The notes under the pieces were generated by a model. It had not been told where the DNA came from and ran no database searches. It saw nothing but the letters and a program-made list of their open reading frames with translations. Source: PALSA-612 sp963776735 (GTDB lineage: Bacteria > Actinomycetota > Thermoleophilia > Gaiellales > Gaiellaceae). Taken from it: a stretch of 64,000 nt of DNA. The stretch spans positions 124,001 through 188,000 of the forward strand of contig CAVZNV010000015.1 of the NCBI GenBank assembly GCA_963776735.1. The letters run 5' to 3'. Shown here piece after piece: positions 17,026 to 24,886 of this stretch (the first letter of the stretch is position 1; every line of letters begins with the position of its first letter). The position numbers and the translations under genes were made by a program.

Positions 17026-17421
17026 TCAACGCTTTGCCCACTGCGGGGCCTTGCGGGCCTTCTTGAGGCCGGCCTTCTTCCGCTCCACCGCACGGGCGTC
17101 GCGGGCGAGGAAGCCCTCCCGCTTGAGCGGGACGCGGAGCTCTGGGTCTGCCTCGACGAGCGCGCGGGCGATGCCGTGGCGCGCAGCGCCGGCCTGTCCG
17201 CTCGGCCCGCCGCCGTGGAGGCGGATGCGGACGTCGTACGTGCCCTCCGCGCCGGCCACCCTGAGCGGGGCCTGCACCTGGGCGCGATGCACCAGGCGCG
17301 GAAAGTAGTCGTCGAGCGAGCGGCCGTTGATCCACCAAGTGCCGTCGCCGGGACGGAGGATGACGCGGGCAACCGACGTCTTCCGCTTGCCCGTGCCCTG
17401 GTACGTGGCCTGTTCTGCCAT
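17026..17421 (-). CDS. rpsI: 30S ribosomal protein S9
   Basis: A 131-residue S9: YQGTGKRKTSVARVILRPG (~6-24), the GGGPSGQAGAARHGIARAL region (~70-88), and the conserved basic tail KKAGLKKARKAPQWAKR whose last residues reach the ribosomal P site. Length is normal. The start overlaps the rplM stop (TGATG). Part of the universal rplM-rpsI operon. Confidence 0.97.
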   Translation of the reverse strand: MAEQATYQGTGKRKTSVARVILRPGDGTWWINGRSLDDYFPRLVHRAQVQAPLRVAGAEGTYDVRIRLHGGGPSGQAGAARHGIARALVEADPELRVPLKREGFLARDARAVERKKAGLKKARKAPQWAKR

Positions 17422-17852
17422 CAGCTCGTCTTCAGCTCCTTCGGTGCCTGCGCCGAGTGGGGGTGCTCGGGGCCGGCGTAGACCTTCAGCTTGCGGAGCT
17501 GCGCGCGACCGAGCCGGTTGCGCGGCAGCATCCCTTTCACCGCCTTGCGGATGACCTCTTCCGGCCGCCGATTGAGCTGCTCGCGCAGCGTCCGGCTGCG
17601 CAGGCCGCCCGGGTAGCCGGAGTGGCGGTGGTACATCTTCTGGTCGAGCTTGTTGCCCGTCACAGCGACCTTCTCGGCGTTGACGACGACGACGAAGTCG
17701 CCGGTGTCGACGTGCGGCGTGTACTGCGGCTTGTCCTTGCCGCGCAGCGTGTCGGCGATACGGGTCGCGAGACGCCCGAGGGTCTGGCCCTCGGCGTCCA
17801 CCACGTGCCACTCACGCGTGATCTCGCCGGGTTTTGCGTTCCAGGTCTTCAT
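17421..17852 (-). CDS. rplM: 50S ribosomal protein L13
   Basis: 143 residues with typical L13 motifs: REWHVVDAEGQTLGRLAT (~13-30), YTPHVDTGDFVVVVNAEKV (~44-62), KMYHRHSGYPGG (~72-83) and a GMLPRNRLG segment (~107-115). The C-terminus KVYAGPEHPHSAQ is also conserved. First gene of the rplM-rpsI pair. Confidence 0.97.
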   Translation of the reverse strand: MKTWNAKPGEITREWHVVDAEGQTLGRLATRIADTLRGKDKPQYTPHVDTGDFVVVVNAEKVAVTGNKLDQKMYHRHSGYPGGLRSRTLREQLNRRPEEVIRKAVKGMLPRNRLGRAQLRKLKVYAGPEHPHSAQAPKELKTS

Positions 17853-17931
17853 CTCGGACGTAAAAGCGGCGGACCAGTCGTCCGCCGACGGAGAAGTGTA
17901 GCCAAATCGGCCCCGAGGTCGGTGGCGGCCG

Positions 17932-18540
17932 CTACCACCGTTCCCAACGGATGACCTCGTCGAGCGGCTTCCGCCGGGCGCGCATGGCCGCCTTCCGGCG
18001 TGCCTGAACCTCCTCCGGCTCGGGCGCCGCCTTGCCGACGGTGACGATCGCGACCGGCAGGATGTCGTCGGGGATCCCGAGCAGCTCCCAGATCGGCGCC
18101 CAGTCGAGCACGCCGAAGACGCCTGCCGCGAGTCCCTCGTCGATCGCGGCCAGCATCAACAGCATCATCGACGCGCCTGCGTCGACGTGCCAGTACGGCA
18201 CCGGCCAGTGGATCTCGGTGCCGTCCTCCTGGAGCTTGTCGGGCTGCCGGTAACGCTCGTGGTAGTCGTCTTCGCGCGTGCCGATGACGACGTGTGCCGG
18301 AGCGCGCGAGATCCACGGCTCGAAGCCCATCGCCACGTACTCCTGCTCGTCGGCGAGCTCGGCGATCCGGTGCCGCGTGTCGCGGTCGGTGACGACGACG
18401 AGGCGCAGTCCCTGGCTGTAGCCGCCGGACGGGATGCGCTTGCCCCGAGCCACGATCCGCTCGAGCGTCTCGCGCGGGATCGGCTCCTCGGAGTAGTTCC
18501 TGACCGCCTTCCGGCGGCGCAGCACCTCGGCAAAGTCCAT
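17932..18540 (-). CDS. Nitroreductase family FMN oxidoreductase
   Basis: A 202-residue nitroreductase-fold protein: an N-terminal RRRKAVRNYSEEPIP (~8-22) that contacts FMN phosphate, then RIPSGGYSQGLRLVVV (~37-52), and a C-terminal GKAAPEPEEVQAR segment. Such enzymes reduce nitro compounds, flavins or quinones with NAD(P)H; the substrate is not predictable. The start at 18540 overlaps the start codon of the divergent PLD gene, so both must use leaderless or internal promoters. Confidence 0.85.
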   Translation of the reverse strand: MDFAEVLRRRKAVRNYSEEPIPRETLERIVARGKRIPSGGYSQGLRLVVVTDRDTRHRIAELADEQEYVAMGFEPWISRAPAHVVIGTREDDYHERYRQPDKLQEDGTEIHWPVPYWHVDAGASMMLLMLAAIDEGLAAGVFGVLDWAPIWELLGIPDDILPVAIVTVGKAAPEPEEVQARRKAAMRARRKPLDEVIRWERW

Positions 18541-19624
18541 GATGCGCGACATGATCGCAATTCGGACGCTGACGGACGGCGGCCAGCAGCCGATCGACAT
18601 CGCGCAGATGCTCGCGGCGTGGCTCGGCGAGGCGCAGAAGAGCCTCGACATCGCCATCTACGACCTGAAGCTCGAAGGCGACACGGAGACGACCGTGATC
18701 GGCGCGATCGAGGGCGCGGGCAAGCGCGGCGTCGCCGTCCGGGTCGCGTACAACGCCGACTACCGGTTCCCGCTCGCGGCGACGGCGCCGCCGAAAGCCA
18801 GCCCCGAGGACATCGAGAAGCTGACCGTTCCGACGCGCGGCATCCCCGGCATCCCTGATCTCATGCACCACAAGTTCGTGGTTCGGGACGGCGCGTCGCT
18901 CTGGACCGGCTCGACGAACTGGACGAACGAGTCGTGGTCGCGCGAGGAGAACGTCATCGTGACCGCCGACTCGGCCCAGCTCGCGACCGCGTACACGATC
19001 GGGTTCGAGGAGCTCTGGAACGGCGGCGATGTGATGAAGAGCGGCTTCGTCGAGCCGCGGCCGGTGACGATCGACGGCGACCAGGTGCGGCCCTGGTTCT
19101 GCCCCGGCTTCGGCGACGCGCTGGCGCACCGGATCGCGAAGGCGTGCGGCCGCGCACAGAGGCGGATCCGCATCTGCTCGCCGGTGCTGACATCCGGGCC
19201 GATCCTGGCCACGCTCTGCCAGATCGCGTCCGAGGGGAAGGTCGACCTGGCCGGGTGCGTCGACCAGACGCAGATCGAGGAGGTGCTCTACCAGTGGCGC
19301 ACGAACGGCGTCTCGGCCTGGAAGATCCCGCTGCTGCAGACGGTGCTCACGCGAGCGCCGTTCTCGGGCAAACGGTCGACGCCGTACACGCCCACGAGCG
19401 TGCACGATTACATGCACGCGAAGATCACGGTCGCGGACGACACGGTCTTCTGCGGCTCGTTCAACCTCTCCCGCTCGGGCGAGAAGAACGCCGAGAACAT
19501 GCTCGAGATCCACGACGCGAAGATCGCCGACGAGCTGGCCGCGTTCGTCGACTCCGTGCGCGCTCGCTACCCGAAGGCCGACCCGTCCGAGTCGTCCTCG
19601 GCACCGCCGCCTCGGGACGCCTAG
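18539..19624 (+). CDS. Phospholipase D-family protein
   Basis: 361 residues with two HKD-type motifs: HHKFVVRDGASLWTGSTNWT (~104-123; H-x-K present) and MHAKITVADDTVFCGSFNLS (~286-305). This fits the PLD superfamily of phosphodiesterases, including cardiolipin synthases and nucleases. There is no signal peptide or membrane helix, so a cytosolic nuclease or phosphodiesterase is as likely as a lipase. ATGs at 18539, 18542 and 18551 are all possible starts; none has a Shine-Dalgarno. Confidence 0.8.
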   Translation: MMRDMIAIRTLTDGGQQPIDIAQMLAAWLGEAQKSLDIAIYDLKLEGDTETTVIGAIEGAGKRGVAVRVAYNADYRFPLAATAPPKASPEDIEKLTVPTRGIPGIPDLMHHKFVVRDGASLWTGSTNWTNESWSREENVIVTADSAQLATAYTIGFEELWNGGDVMKSGFVEPRPVTIDGDQVRPWFCPGFGDALAHRIAKACGRAQRRIRICSPVLTSGPILATLCQIASEGKVDLAGCVDQTQIEEVLYQWRTNGVSAWKIPLLQTVLTRAPFSGKRSTPYTPTSVHDYMHAKITVADDTVFCGSFNLSRSGEKNAENMLEIHDAKIADELAAFVDSVRARYPKADPSESSSAPPPRDA

Positions 19625-19935
19625 TCCGCCGCTTCCTCGGCCGCTTCCCCGTGCTGGACGATGTCGCCGGGCTTGAAGAGGATGCCCTGCAGCGTCTCGC
19701 GCCAGACGTCCTTGCGGCGGAGCAGGAACTCGAGGTCCATGCCGAAGTGCTTGAACTCCTCCTGCTGAGCGTTTTCCATGATCGCGCGTGCCTCGGCATC
19801 CGGCTCCACCGCCAGGCGCTGCTCGTACCAGCCGATCGCCTCCGCCTCCTCGACTAGCGACGTGCAGATACGCGCGAACGTGCGCATCTCGGCCGGCAGC
19901 TCTTCGGGCGGCTCGTGGTACTGGTCGAAGCCCAC
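19621..19935 (-). CDS. Encapsulated-ferritin-like protein (EncFtn family)
   Basis: A 104-residue helical protein (from GTG 19935; a longer frame reaches 19989 but overlaps the upstream gene). Signature residues match EncFtn: EEAEAIGWYEQRL (~33-45) and, after one turn, AQQEEFKHFGMDLEFLLRR (~58-76), ending LQGILFKPGDI. In EncFtn these Glu/His/Tyr residues make a ferroxidase site at a dimer interface, and the protein is usually cargo of an encapsulin shell. No encapsulin gene lies nearby. It is convergent with the PLD gene (stop codons overlap by 4 bp). The assignment is by motif memory and moderately sure. Confidence 0.65.
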   Translation of the reverse strand: MGFDQYHEPPEELPAEMRTFARICTSLVEEAEAIGWYEQRLAVEPDAEARAIMENAQQEEFKHFGMDLEFLLRRKDVWRETLQGILFKPGDIVQHGEAAEEAAD

Positions 19936-19964
19936 TGGCCGGCACGTACCCGCGCCGGCGATCG

Positions 19965-20588
19965 CTAACCGCGGAGCGCCTCGAGCCACTCGTGGCCGGG
20001 ATGGACGCGTTCGAGCCAGCCGGCCAGGCGGTCACGCTCCTCCCGGCCGAGCTTCGGCAACGCCGCGGCGAAATCGGCCCGGTTCTTCTCCTGAGCCGAG
20101 TGCCTCGCCTTGAAGAGGAGCACCAACTCGGGCCGGCCGTACGGAATCCCGTCGTCGGTGAAGCGGATCGCCTCGGCGAACGGCATCCGGATGCTCTCGT
20201 CGCGCCGGCAGATCCAGGTGTCCGCGGTCGAGGGCTCGCGGAACAGATCGAGCCGCCAGTCGCCGCTCTCCGGGTCGCGCACCCAGGTCTGGTGCGTCTC
20301 GGCGAGGCCCGGCCCCGCGTCTGCGAGCGGCGTGAAGATGCCCTTTCCCGGGACGCGCACGGCATAGATCTCGAACCCGGCAAGCGCGTCGACGAACTCC
20401 GTCAGGCTCGCGGCCGGGATCGCGATCTCGAGATCCTCGTGCTCGCGCCGCTTGCCCCCGAGAAAAAGGTCGATCGCCCAGCCGGCGGCGACATACCACG
20501 GTGCCTCGACTCCGGCGAACCGGCGGACAGCCTCGGCCGGCTCCCACGCGTCCCAGCGGTCGGAAGCGAGCTCTGGCGTTACTCCCAC
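19965..20588 (-). CDS. Nucleotidyltransferase-like protein (LinB/aminoglycoside-adenylyltransferase type)
   Basis: 207 residues. WYVAAGWAIDLFLGGKRREH (~29-48) followed by EDLEIAI resembles the GGWALDLxxG...RxHxDIDI active-site strand of the lincosamide / 2''-aminoglycoside nucleotidyltransferase group. The central region has many Trp and Arg (WVRDPESGDWRLDLF). The second acidic residue is Glu-Asp-Leu-Glu, a slight deviation from DxD. GTG 20588 overlaps the end of guaA by 10 bp. The substrate is unknown; resistance is not implied. Confidence 0.65.
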   Translation of the reverse strand: MGVTPELASDRWDAWEPAEAVRRFAGVEAPWYVAAGWAIDLFLGGKRREHEDLEIAIPAASLTEFVDALAGFEIYAVRVPGKGIFTPLADAGPGLAETHQTWVRDPESGDWRLDLFREPSTADTWICRRDESIRMPFAEAIRFTDDGIPYGRPELVLLFKARHSAQEKNRADFAAALPKLGREERDRLAGWLERVHPGHEWLEALRG

Positions 20589-22162
20589 TCGATCGTGCCG
20601 GGTGGCTTCGACGTCAGGTCGAGCGCGACCCGGTTCACGGCGGGAATCTCGTTGACGATCCGGCTCGAGATCGTCTCCAGCAGGTCGTAGGGCAGGCGCG
20701 CCCAGTCGGCTGTCATCGCGTCGTCCGAGGTGACCGCGCGAATCACGATCGGGTAGGCGTAGGTGCGCTCGTCGCCCTGCACGCCGACGGACTTGATTGC
20801 GGGAAGCACGGCGAAGCACTGCCAGAGCTCGCGGTAGAGCCCGGCTCGGCGCACTTCCTCGAGCAGGATCGCGTCGGCCTCGCGCAGGATCTCGAGCCGT
20901 TCGCGCGTGACCTCGCCGATGATGCGGATCGAGAGCCCCGGCCCGGGGAACGGGTGCCGCCAGACCATCTCCTCCGGTAGGCCCAGCTCCTCGCCGACGC
21001 GCCGCACCTCGTCCTTGAACAGCGAGCGGAGCGGCTCGACGAGCGCGAAGTCCATCTCCTCGGGCAGCCCGCCCACGTTGTGGTGTGACTTGATCTTCGC
21101 CGCCACGCCGGCCTCGCCGCCCGACTCGATCACGTCCGAGTAGAGCGTGCCCTGGACGAGGAACTTCGTGCTGCCGAGCTTCGCCGCCTCCTCCTCGAAG
21201 ACGCGGATGAACTCCTCCCCCACTCGGCGCCGCTTCTCCTCGGGATCGGTCACGCCGTCGAGCCGGACGAGGAAGCGCGCCTCGGCGTCGACGTGCATGA
21301 GCGGCACGTGGAAGTGACGACGGAACGTCTCGACGACCTGCGGCGCCTCGTCCTTGCGCAGCAGGCCGTGGTCGACGAAGACGCACGTCAGCTGGTCGCC
21401 AACAGCCTTGTGGACGAGCAGGGCGGCGACCGACGAGTCGACGCCGCCTGAGAGCGCGCAGAGCACGCGCGCGTTGCCGACCTGTGTACGGATGCGCGCG
21501 ACCTGCTCCTCGATCACCGCCGCAGCCGTCCAGGTCGGAGGCATCTGCGCGACGCCGTAGAGGAAGTTCTTCAGCACCTCTTGGCCGTGTGGCGTGTGGA
21601 CGACTTCCGGGTGGAACTGCACGCCGTACAGGCCGCGCTCGGGCGCTTCGAAGGCCGCAACCGGCGTGTGCGGCGACTCGGCCGTGACCGTCGCGCCCTC
21701 GGGCGGTGCAGTGACGGTGTCACGGTGGCTCATCCAGGCTGTCTGTTCCTCGGGCAGCCCGGCGAAAAGGGCGCTTTCCCCTGCGCGCAGATCGGTCTTG
21801 CCGAACTCGGACACGCCGGTGCGCTCGACCGTGCCGCCGAGATCGAGAGCCATGAGCTGCGCGCCGTAGCAGATGCCCAGCACGGGCACGCCCAGCTCGT
21901 AGAGGCCTGGGTCGATCCGCGGCGCACCCTCCGCGTAGACGGAGGCCGGGCCGCCGCTCAGGATCAGCGCGGCCGGCTTGCGCCGTCGCGCCTCGCCGGC
22001 CGTGACCCGGTGACCGACGAGCTCGGAGTAGACGCGACAGTCGCGGACGCGGCGGGCGATCAGCTGCGCGTACTGGCCGCCGAGGTCGAGCACCAGCACC
22101 GGCCGCTCCTCCGCGCCCTTGTCGGGCTGGGGGAAGGGGATCACCTCGGCGCCTATCGTCAC
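20579..22162 (-). CDS. guaA: GMP synthase (glutamine-hydrolysing)
   Basis: 527 residues. The glutaminase domain has LDLGGQYAQLIARRVRD (~25-41), nucleophile Cys in GICYGAQ (~100) and FHPEV. The ATP-pyrophosphatase P-loop is ALSGGVDSSVAALL (~235-248), and the C-terminal dimerisation domain ends NRVALDLTSKPPGTIEWE, the usual GuaA terminus. It amidates XMP to GMP, the step after GuaB. The start is GTG 22162, overlapping the guaB stop (GTGA); the longer upstream frame lies inside guaB. Confidence 0.97.
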   Translation of the reverse strand: MTIGAEVIPFPQPDKGAEERPVLVLDLGGQYAQLIARRVRDCRVYSELVGHRVTAGEARRRKPAALILSGGPASVYAEGAPRIDPGLYELGVPVLGICYGAQLMALDLGGTVERTGVSEFGKTDLRAGESALFAGLPEEQTAWMSHRDTVTAPPEGATVTAESPHTPVAAFEAPERGLYGVQFHPEVVHTPHGQEVLKNFLYGVAQMPPTWTAAAVIEEQVARIRTQVGNARVLCALSGGVDSSVAALLVHKAVGDQLTCVFVDHGLLRKDEAPQVVETFRRHFHVPLMHVDAEARFLVRLDGVTDPEEKRRRVGEEFIRVFEEEAAKLGSTKFLVQGTLYSDVIESGGEAGVAAKIKSHHNVGGLPEEMDFALVEPLRSLFKDEVRRVGEELGLPEEMVWRHPFPGPGLSIRIIGEVTRERLEILREADAILLEEVRRAGLYRELWQCFAVLPAIKSVGVQGDERTYAYPIVIRAVTSDDAMTADWARLPYDLLETISSRIVNEIPAVNRVALDLTSKPPGTIEWE

Positions 22163-23661
22163 GCGCGACGGTAGTTGGGGGCGTCCTTGGTGATCGTGAC
22201 GTCGTGCGGATGGCTCTCGCGGAGGCCGGCGCCCGTGATCCTGACGAATTGCGCGCTCTTCATCGCCTCGATCGTCGGCGCGCCGCAGTAGCCCATGGCC
22301 TGCCGAAGGCCGCCGACGAGCTGGTGCAGAACGGGTTCGAGCGGCCCCTTGTACGTCACGCGGGCCTCGATGCCCTCGGGGATGAGCTTGTCGGCCTCGA
22401 CGTCGCCCTGGAAGTAGCGGTCCTTCGAGAAGCCGCGCCGCATCGCGCCGAGCGAGGCCATGCCGCGGTACTCCTTGAAGCGCTCGCCCTGCTGGATGAT
22501 CACGTCGCCCGGCGCCTCGTCGGTACCCGCGAGCATCGAGCCGAGCATCACCACGTCTGCGCCCGCGCCGATCGCCTTCGCGATGTCGCCCGACGACGTG
22601 ATGCCGCCGTCCCCGACGACCGGGACTCCCTCGTCGGCGGCGACCTTCGCGGCGTCGTAGATCGCCGTGAGCTGAGGCATCCCGACGCCGGCGACAACCC
22701 GCGTGGTGCAGATCCCGCCGGGCCCGATCCCGCACTTCACGCCGTCGGCGCCGGCGTCGATCAGCGCGCGCGCGGCCTCGGACGTCGCGATGTTGCCGGC
22801 GATGATGTCGGTCGCGACGGCGTCCTTGATCCGGCGCACCATGTCGAGGACGCCCTGCGAGTGACCGTGCGCGGTGTCGACCACGAGGACGTCGACGTCC
22901 GCGGCCGCGAGGGCCTGGGCCCGCTCGAGCGCGTCCGGTCCGACGCCGACGGCGGCGGCCACGCAGAGGCGGCCGCGCGCGTCCTTCGTCGCCTGCGGGT
23001 ACTCGATGCGCTTCGCGATGTCCTTGACCGTGATCAGGCCGCGCAGCATTCCGTCCGCATCGACGACCGGCAGCTTCTCGATCTTGTTGCGGTGGAGGAT
23101 CTCCTCGGCCTCCTCGAGCGTCGTGCCCACGGGCGCCGTGACGAGATTGCGTTGCGTCATCAGCCCGGAAACCTGCCGGCCGGGGTCCTTCTCGAAGCGG
23201 AGGTCGCGGTTCGTAAGGATGCCGACGAGCCGGCCGTCCGCGTCCGTGATCGGCACGCCGGAGATGCGGTAGCGCGCCATCAGCTCGAGCGCCTCGGCGA
23301 CCAGCGCGTCGGGGCCGAGCGTGACCGGATCGACGATCATGCCCGACTCCGAGCGCTTGACCCGGTCGACCTCGGCGACCTGGTCGGCGATCGAGAGGTT
23401 CCGGTGGAGCACGCCGAGGCCGCCGACGCGGGCCATCGCCACCGCCATGCGCGACTCGGTGACGGTGTCCATCGCGGCCGAGACGACCGGGAGCGCGAGG
23501 CTGAGGTTCCGCGTCAGGCGCGTCGCGGTCGAGACGTCGTTCGGCATGACGTGCGACTCGGCGGGGACGAGCAGGACGTCGTCGAACGTGAGGCCCTCGC
23601 GGGCGAACTTGTCCTCGAGCGCGAGCAGCCGCTCGATCCGTCCGACGTCCAGTTCGGTCAA
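22159..23661 (-). CDS. guaB: Inosine-5'-monophosphate dehydrogenase
   Basis: 500 residues from TTG 23661. The order is TIM barrel, CBS pair, TIM barrel: LTFDDVLLVPAESHV (~23-37), tandem CBS domains (~105-220), then the catalytic loop GIGPGGICTTRVVAGVG with the active Cys (~320). It oxidises IMP to XMP with NAD, the committed step to guanine nucleotides. No ATG or GTG lies between the family start and the palindromic repeats upstream, so TTG is the best start; the 569-residue extension runs through the repeats and is rejected. Confidence 0.95.
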   Translation of the reverse strand: MTELDVGRIERLLALEDKFAREGLTFDDVLLVPAESHVMPNDVSTATRLTRNLSLALPVVSAAMDTVTESRMAVAMARVGGLGVLHRNLSIADQVAEVDRVKRSESGMIVDPVTLGPDALVAEALELMARYRISGVPITDADGRLVGILTNRDLRFEKDPGRQVSGLMTQRNLVTAPVGTTLEEAEEILHRNKIEKLPVVDADGMLRGLITVKDIAKRIEYPQATKDARGRLCVAAAVGVGPDALERAQALAAADVDVLVVDTAHGHSQGVLDMVRRIKDAVATDIIAGNIATSEAARALIDAGADGVKCGIGPGGICTTRVVAGVGMPQLTAIYDAAKVAADEGVPVVGDGGITSSGDIAKAIGAGADVVMLGSMLAGTDEAPGDVIIQQGERFKEYRGMASLGAMRRGFSKDRYFQGDVEADKLIPEGIEARVTYKGPLEPVLHQLVGGLRQAMGYCGAPTIEAMKSAQFVRITGAGLRESHPHDVTITKDAPNYRRA

Positions 23662-23723
23662 CTGACGACCAAGGCTAGCAGCGGGCCGGGACGGCGACGC
23701 CCCGTTCGGCCGGGGCCGAAGGG

Positions 23724-23892
23724 CGGTGTCAGACACCGAATTTGTCAAGCGAAAAGTGCAACAACTTCGTGACTTTTCGTCCACAGGCCGTTTCGCCTCA
23801 ACCACGCCGTTCACCGCTCGCGCGAGGAGCGCGAGCTCGTAGCTCCGGACGGTGACCGTCTCCGACACCGCCCGAGGCGGTGTCTGACACCG
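23724..23892. repeat. Cluster of GGTGTC/GACACC palindromes between pfkB-like gene and guaB
   Basis: The 245-bp gap holds CGGTGTC-A-GACACCG (23724-23738) and CGGTGTC-T-GACACCG (23878-23892), plus a hairpin GACACCGCC-CGA-GGCGGTGTC (23864-23884). Between them are GAAAAGT...ACTTTTC and other small inverted repeats. The same palindromes and the flank GAATKTGTCAAG recur at 55297-55413. They look like REP-type mobile palindromes; the 23864 hairpin could end the pfkB-like transcript. Confidence 0.7.
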
Positions 23893-23906
23893 GTGTTCGG
23901 TTGGGC

Positions 23907-24875
23907 CTAGTGCTCGGCGGCGACGGAGGCGAGCTCGGACACGTCGACCTCGGCCACGAGACGCGTGGCCTCGCGCACCTCGAACTGGCCTGAGCCGACG
24001 ACGAACGTCGACGCGCTGCCGGCCGCGACTGCTCGTCGCAGCGCCTCCTCCGGCGGCAGCTTCTCGAGCCGCGCCGCGATGAAGGCCGCCAGCAGCACCG
24101 ACCCGGCGCCCACCGGCGAGACGGCATCGACGACCGGTGCCTCGACGCGGAAGCGCATTGGCCGCCCCCGCTCCTTCTCCCGCCGCAGGTGCGCGTAGAC
24201 GCCCCGGTCGTGCTTGACGAGCACGTTGCGCCCACCCATCTCGACGAGCGTGTCGAGCGCGACCACGAAGTCGTCCTGGTCGTTGAGCTCCTGGCCGACG
24301 AGCCCCTCGGCCTCGAACTGGTTGGGCGTCACCAGCTCCGGCTCGGCCTCGATCCCGAGCCGCAGCGGCTCGCCCTCGGTGTCGAGCACGGTCGCCACGC
24401 TACGCCGGTTGAGGTCGCGGATCATGTCCGCGTAGAAGCCCTCGTCGACTCCGCGCGGCAGCGACCCGCAGAACACGACCATCTCCGCCCCGCGCGCGAG
24501 GTAGTCGAGCTTCTCCCGCAGCGTCTCGAGCTCCTCCGGGTGGACGAGCGGGCCCCATTCGATGATCTCCGTGTACTCGCCCGACGTCGGGTCGATGACG
24601 GCGGTGGACGTGCGCGACTCGTCGTCGATCCGGACGAGGTCGTTGAGCACCGCCTCTTCCGACAGCTCCTCGAGGATGCGCCGGCCGTTGCGGCCGCCCA
24701 CGAGCCCGGTCGCGACGACGGGGACGCCTAACCGCTTCAGGGCACGCGCGACGATGATGCCCTTGCCGCCCGCCTGCGTCAGCTTCTCGCTCGCCCGGTG
24801 GCGCTGGCCGCGCTGGAAGTTCGGAACCGTGAGGATCCGGTCGAGCGCGCTGTTCATGGTGACGGTGACGATCAC
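23907..24875 (-). CDS. PfkB-family sugar kinase homologue with altered active site
   Basis: 322 residues, full-length for the 1-phosphofructokinase / tagatose-6-phosphate kinase branch: MIVTVTMNSALDRI start, GGKGIIVARALKRLGVP (~37-53), FCGSLPRGV (~135-143), TPNQFEAEGLVG (~183-194). Two hallmark residues are changed. The GGKGxN motif has Ile where the substrate-contacting Asn belongs, and the catalytic GAGD is GAGS (256-259), so the base Asp is missing. Catalysis as a normal kinase is doubtful. The start is GTG 24875 with AAAGGG upstream. It follows the carboxypeptidase gene by 12 bp. Confidence 0.85.
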   Translation of the reverse strand: MIVTVTMNSALDRILTVPNFQRGQRHRASEKLTQAGGKGIIVARALKRLGVPVVATGLVGGRNGRRILEELSEEAVLNDLVRIDDESRTSTAVIDPTSGEYTEIIEWGPLVHPEELETLREKLDYLARGAEMVVFCGSLPRGVDEGFYADMIRDLNRRSVATVLDTEGEPLRLGIEAEPELVTPNQFEAEGLVGQELNDQDDFVVALDTLVEMGGRNVLVKHDRGVYAHLRREKERGRPMRFRVEAPVVDAVSPVGAGSVLLAAFIAARLEKLPPEEALRRAVAAGSASTFVVGSGQFEVREATRLVAEVDVSELASVAAEH

Positions 24876-24886
24876 GGGAGCCCTTT

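Noticed and set aside
23750..23790. DnaA-box-like TTCGTCCACAGG as an origin signal
   Set aside because: A single weak match, also seen near 61595; no cluster, no AT-rich region, no dnaA/dnaN neighbours.
23661..23868. Upstream extension of guaB by ~70 codons
   Set aside because: It reads through the palindromic repeats and lacks IMPDH homology; TTG 23661 fits family length.
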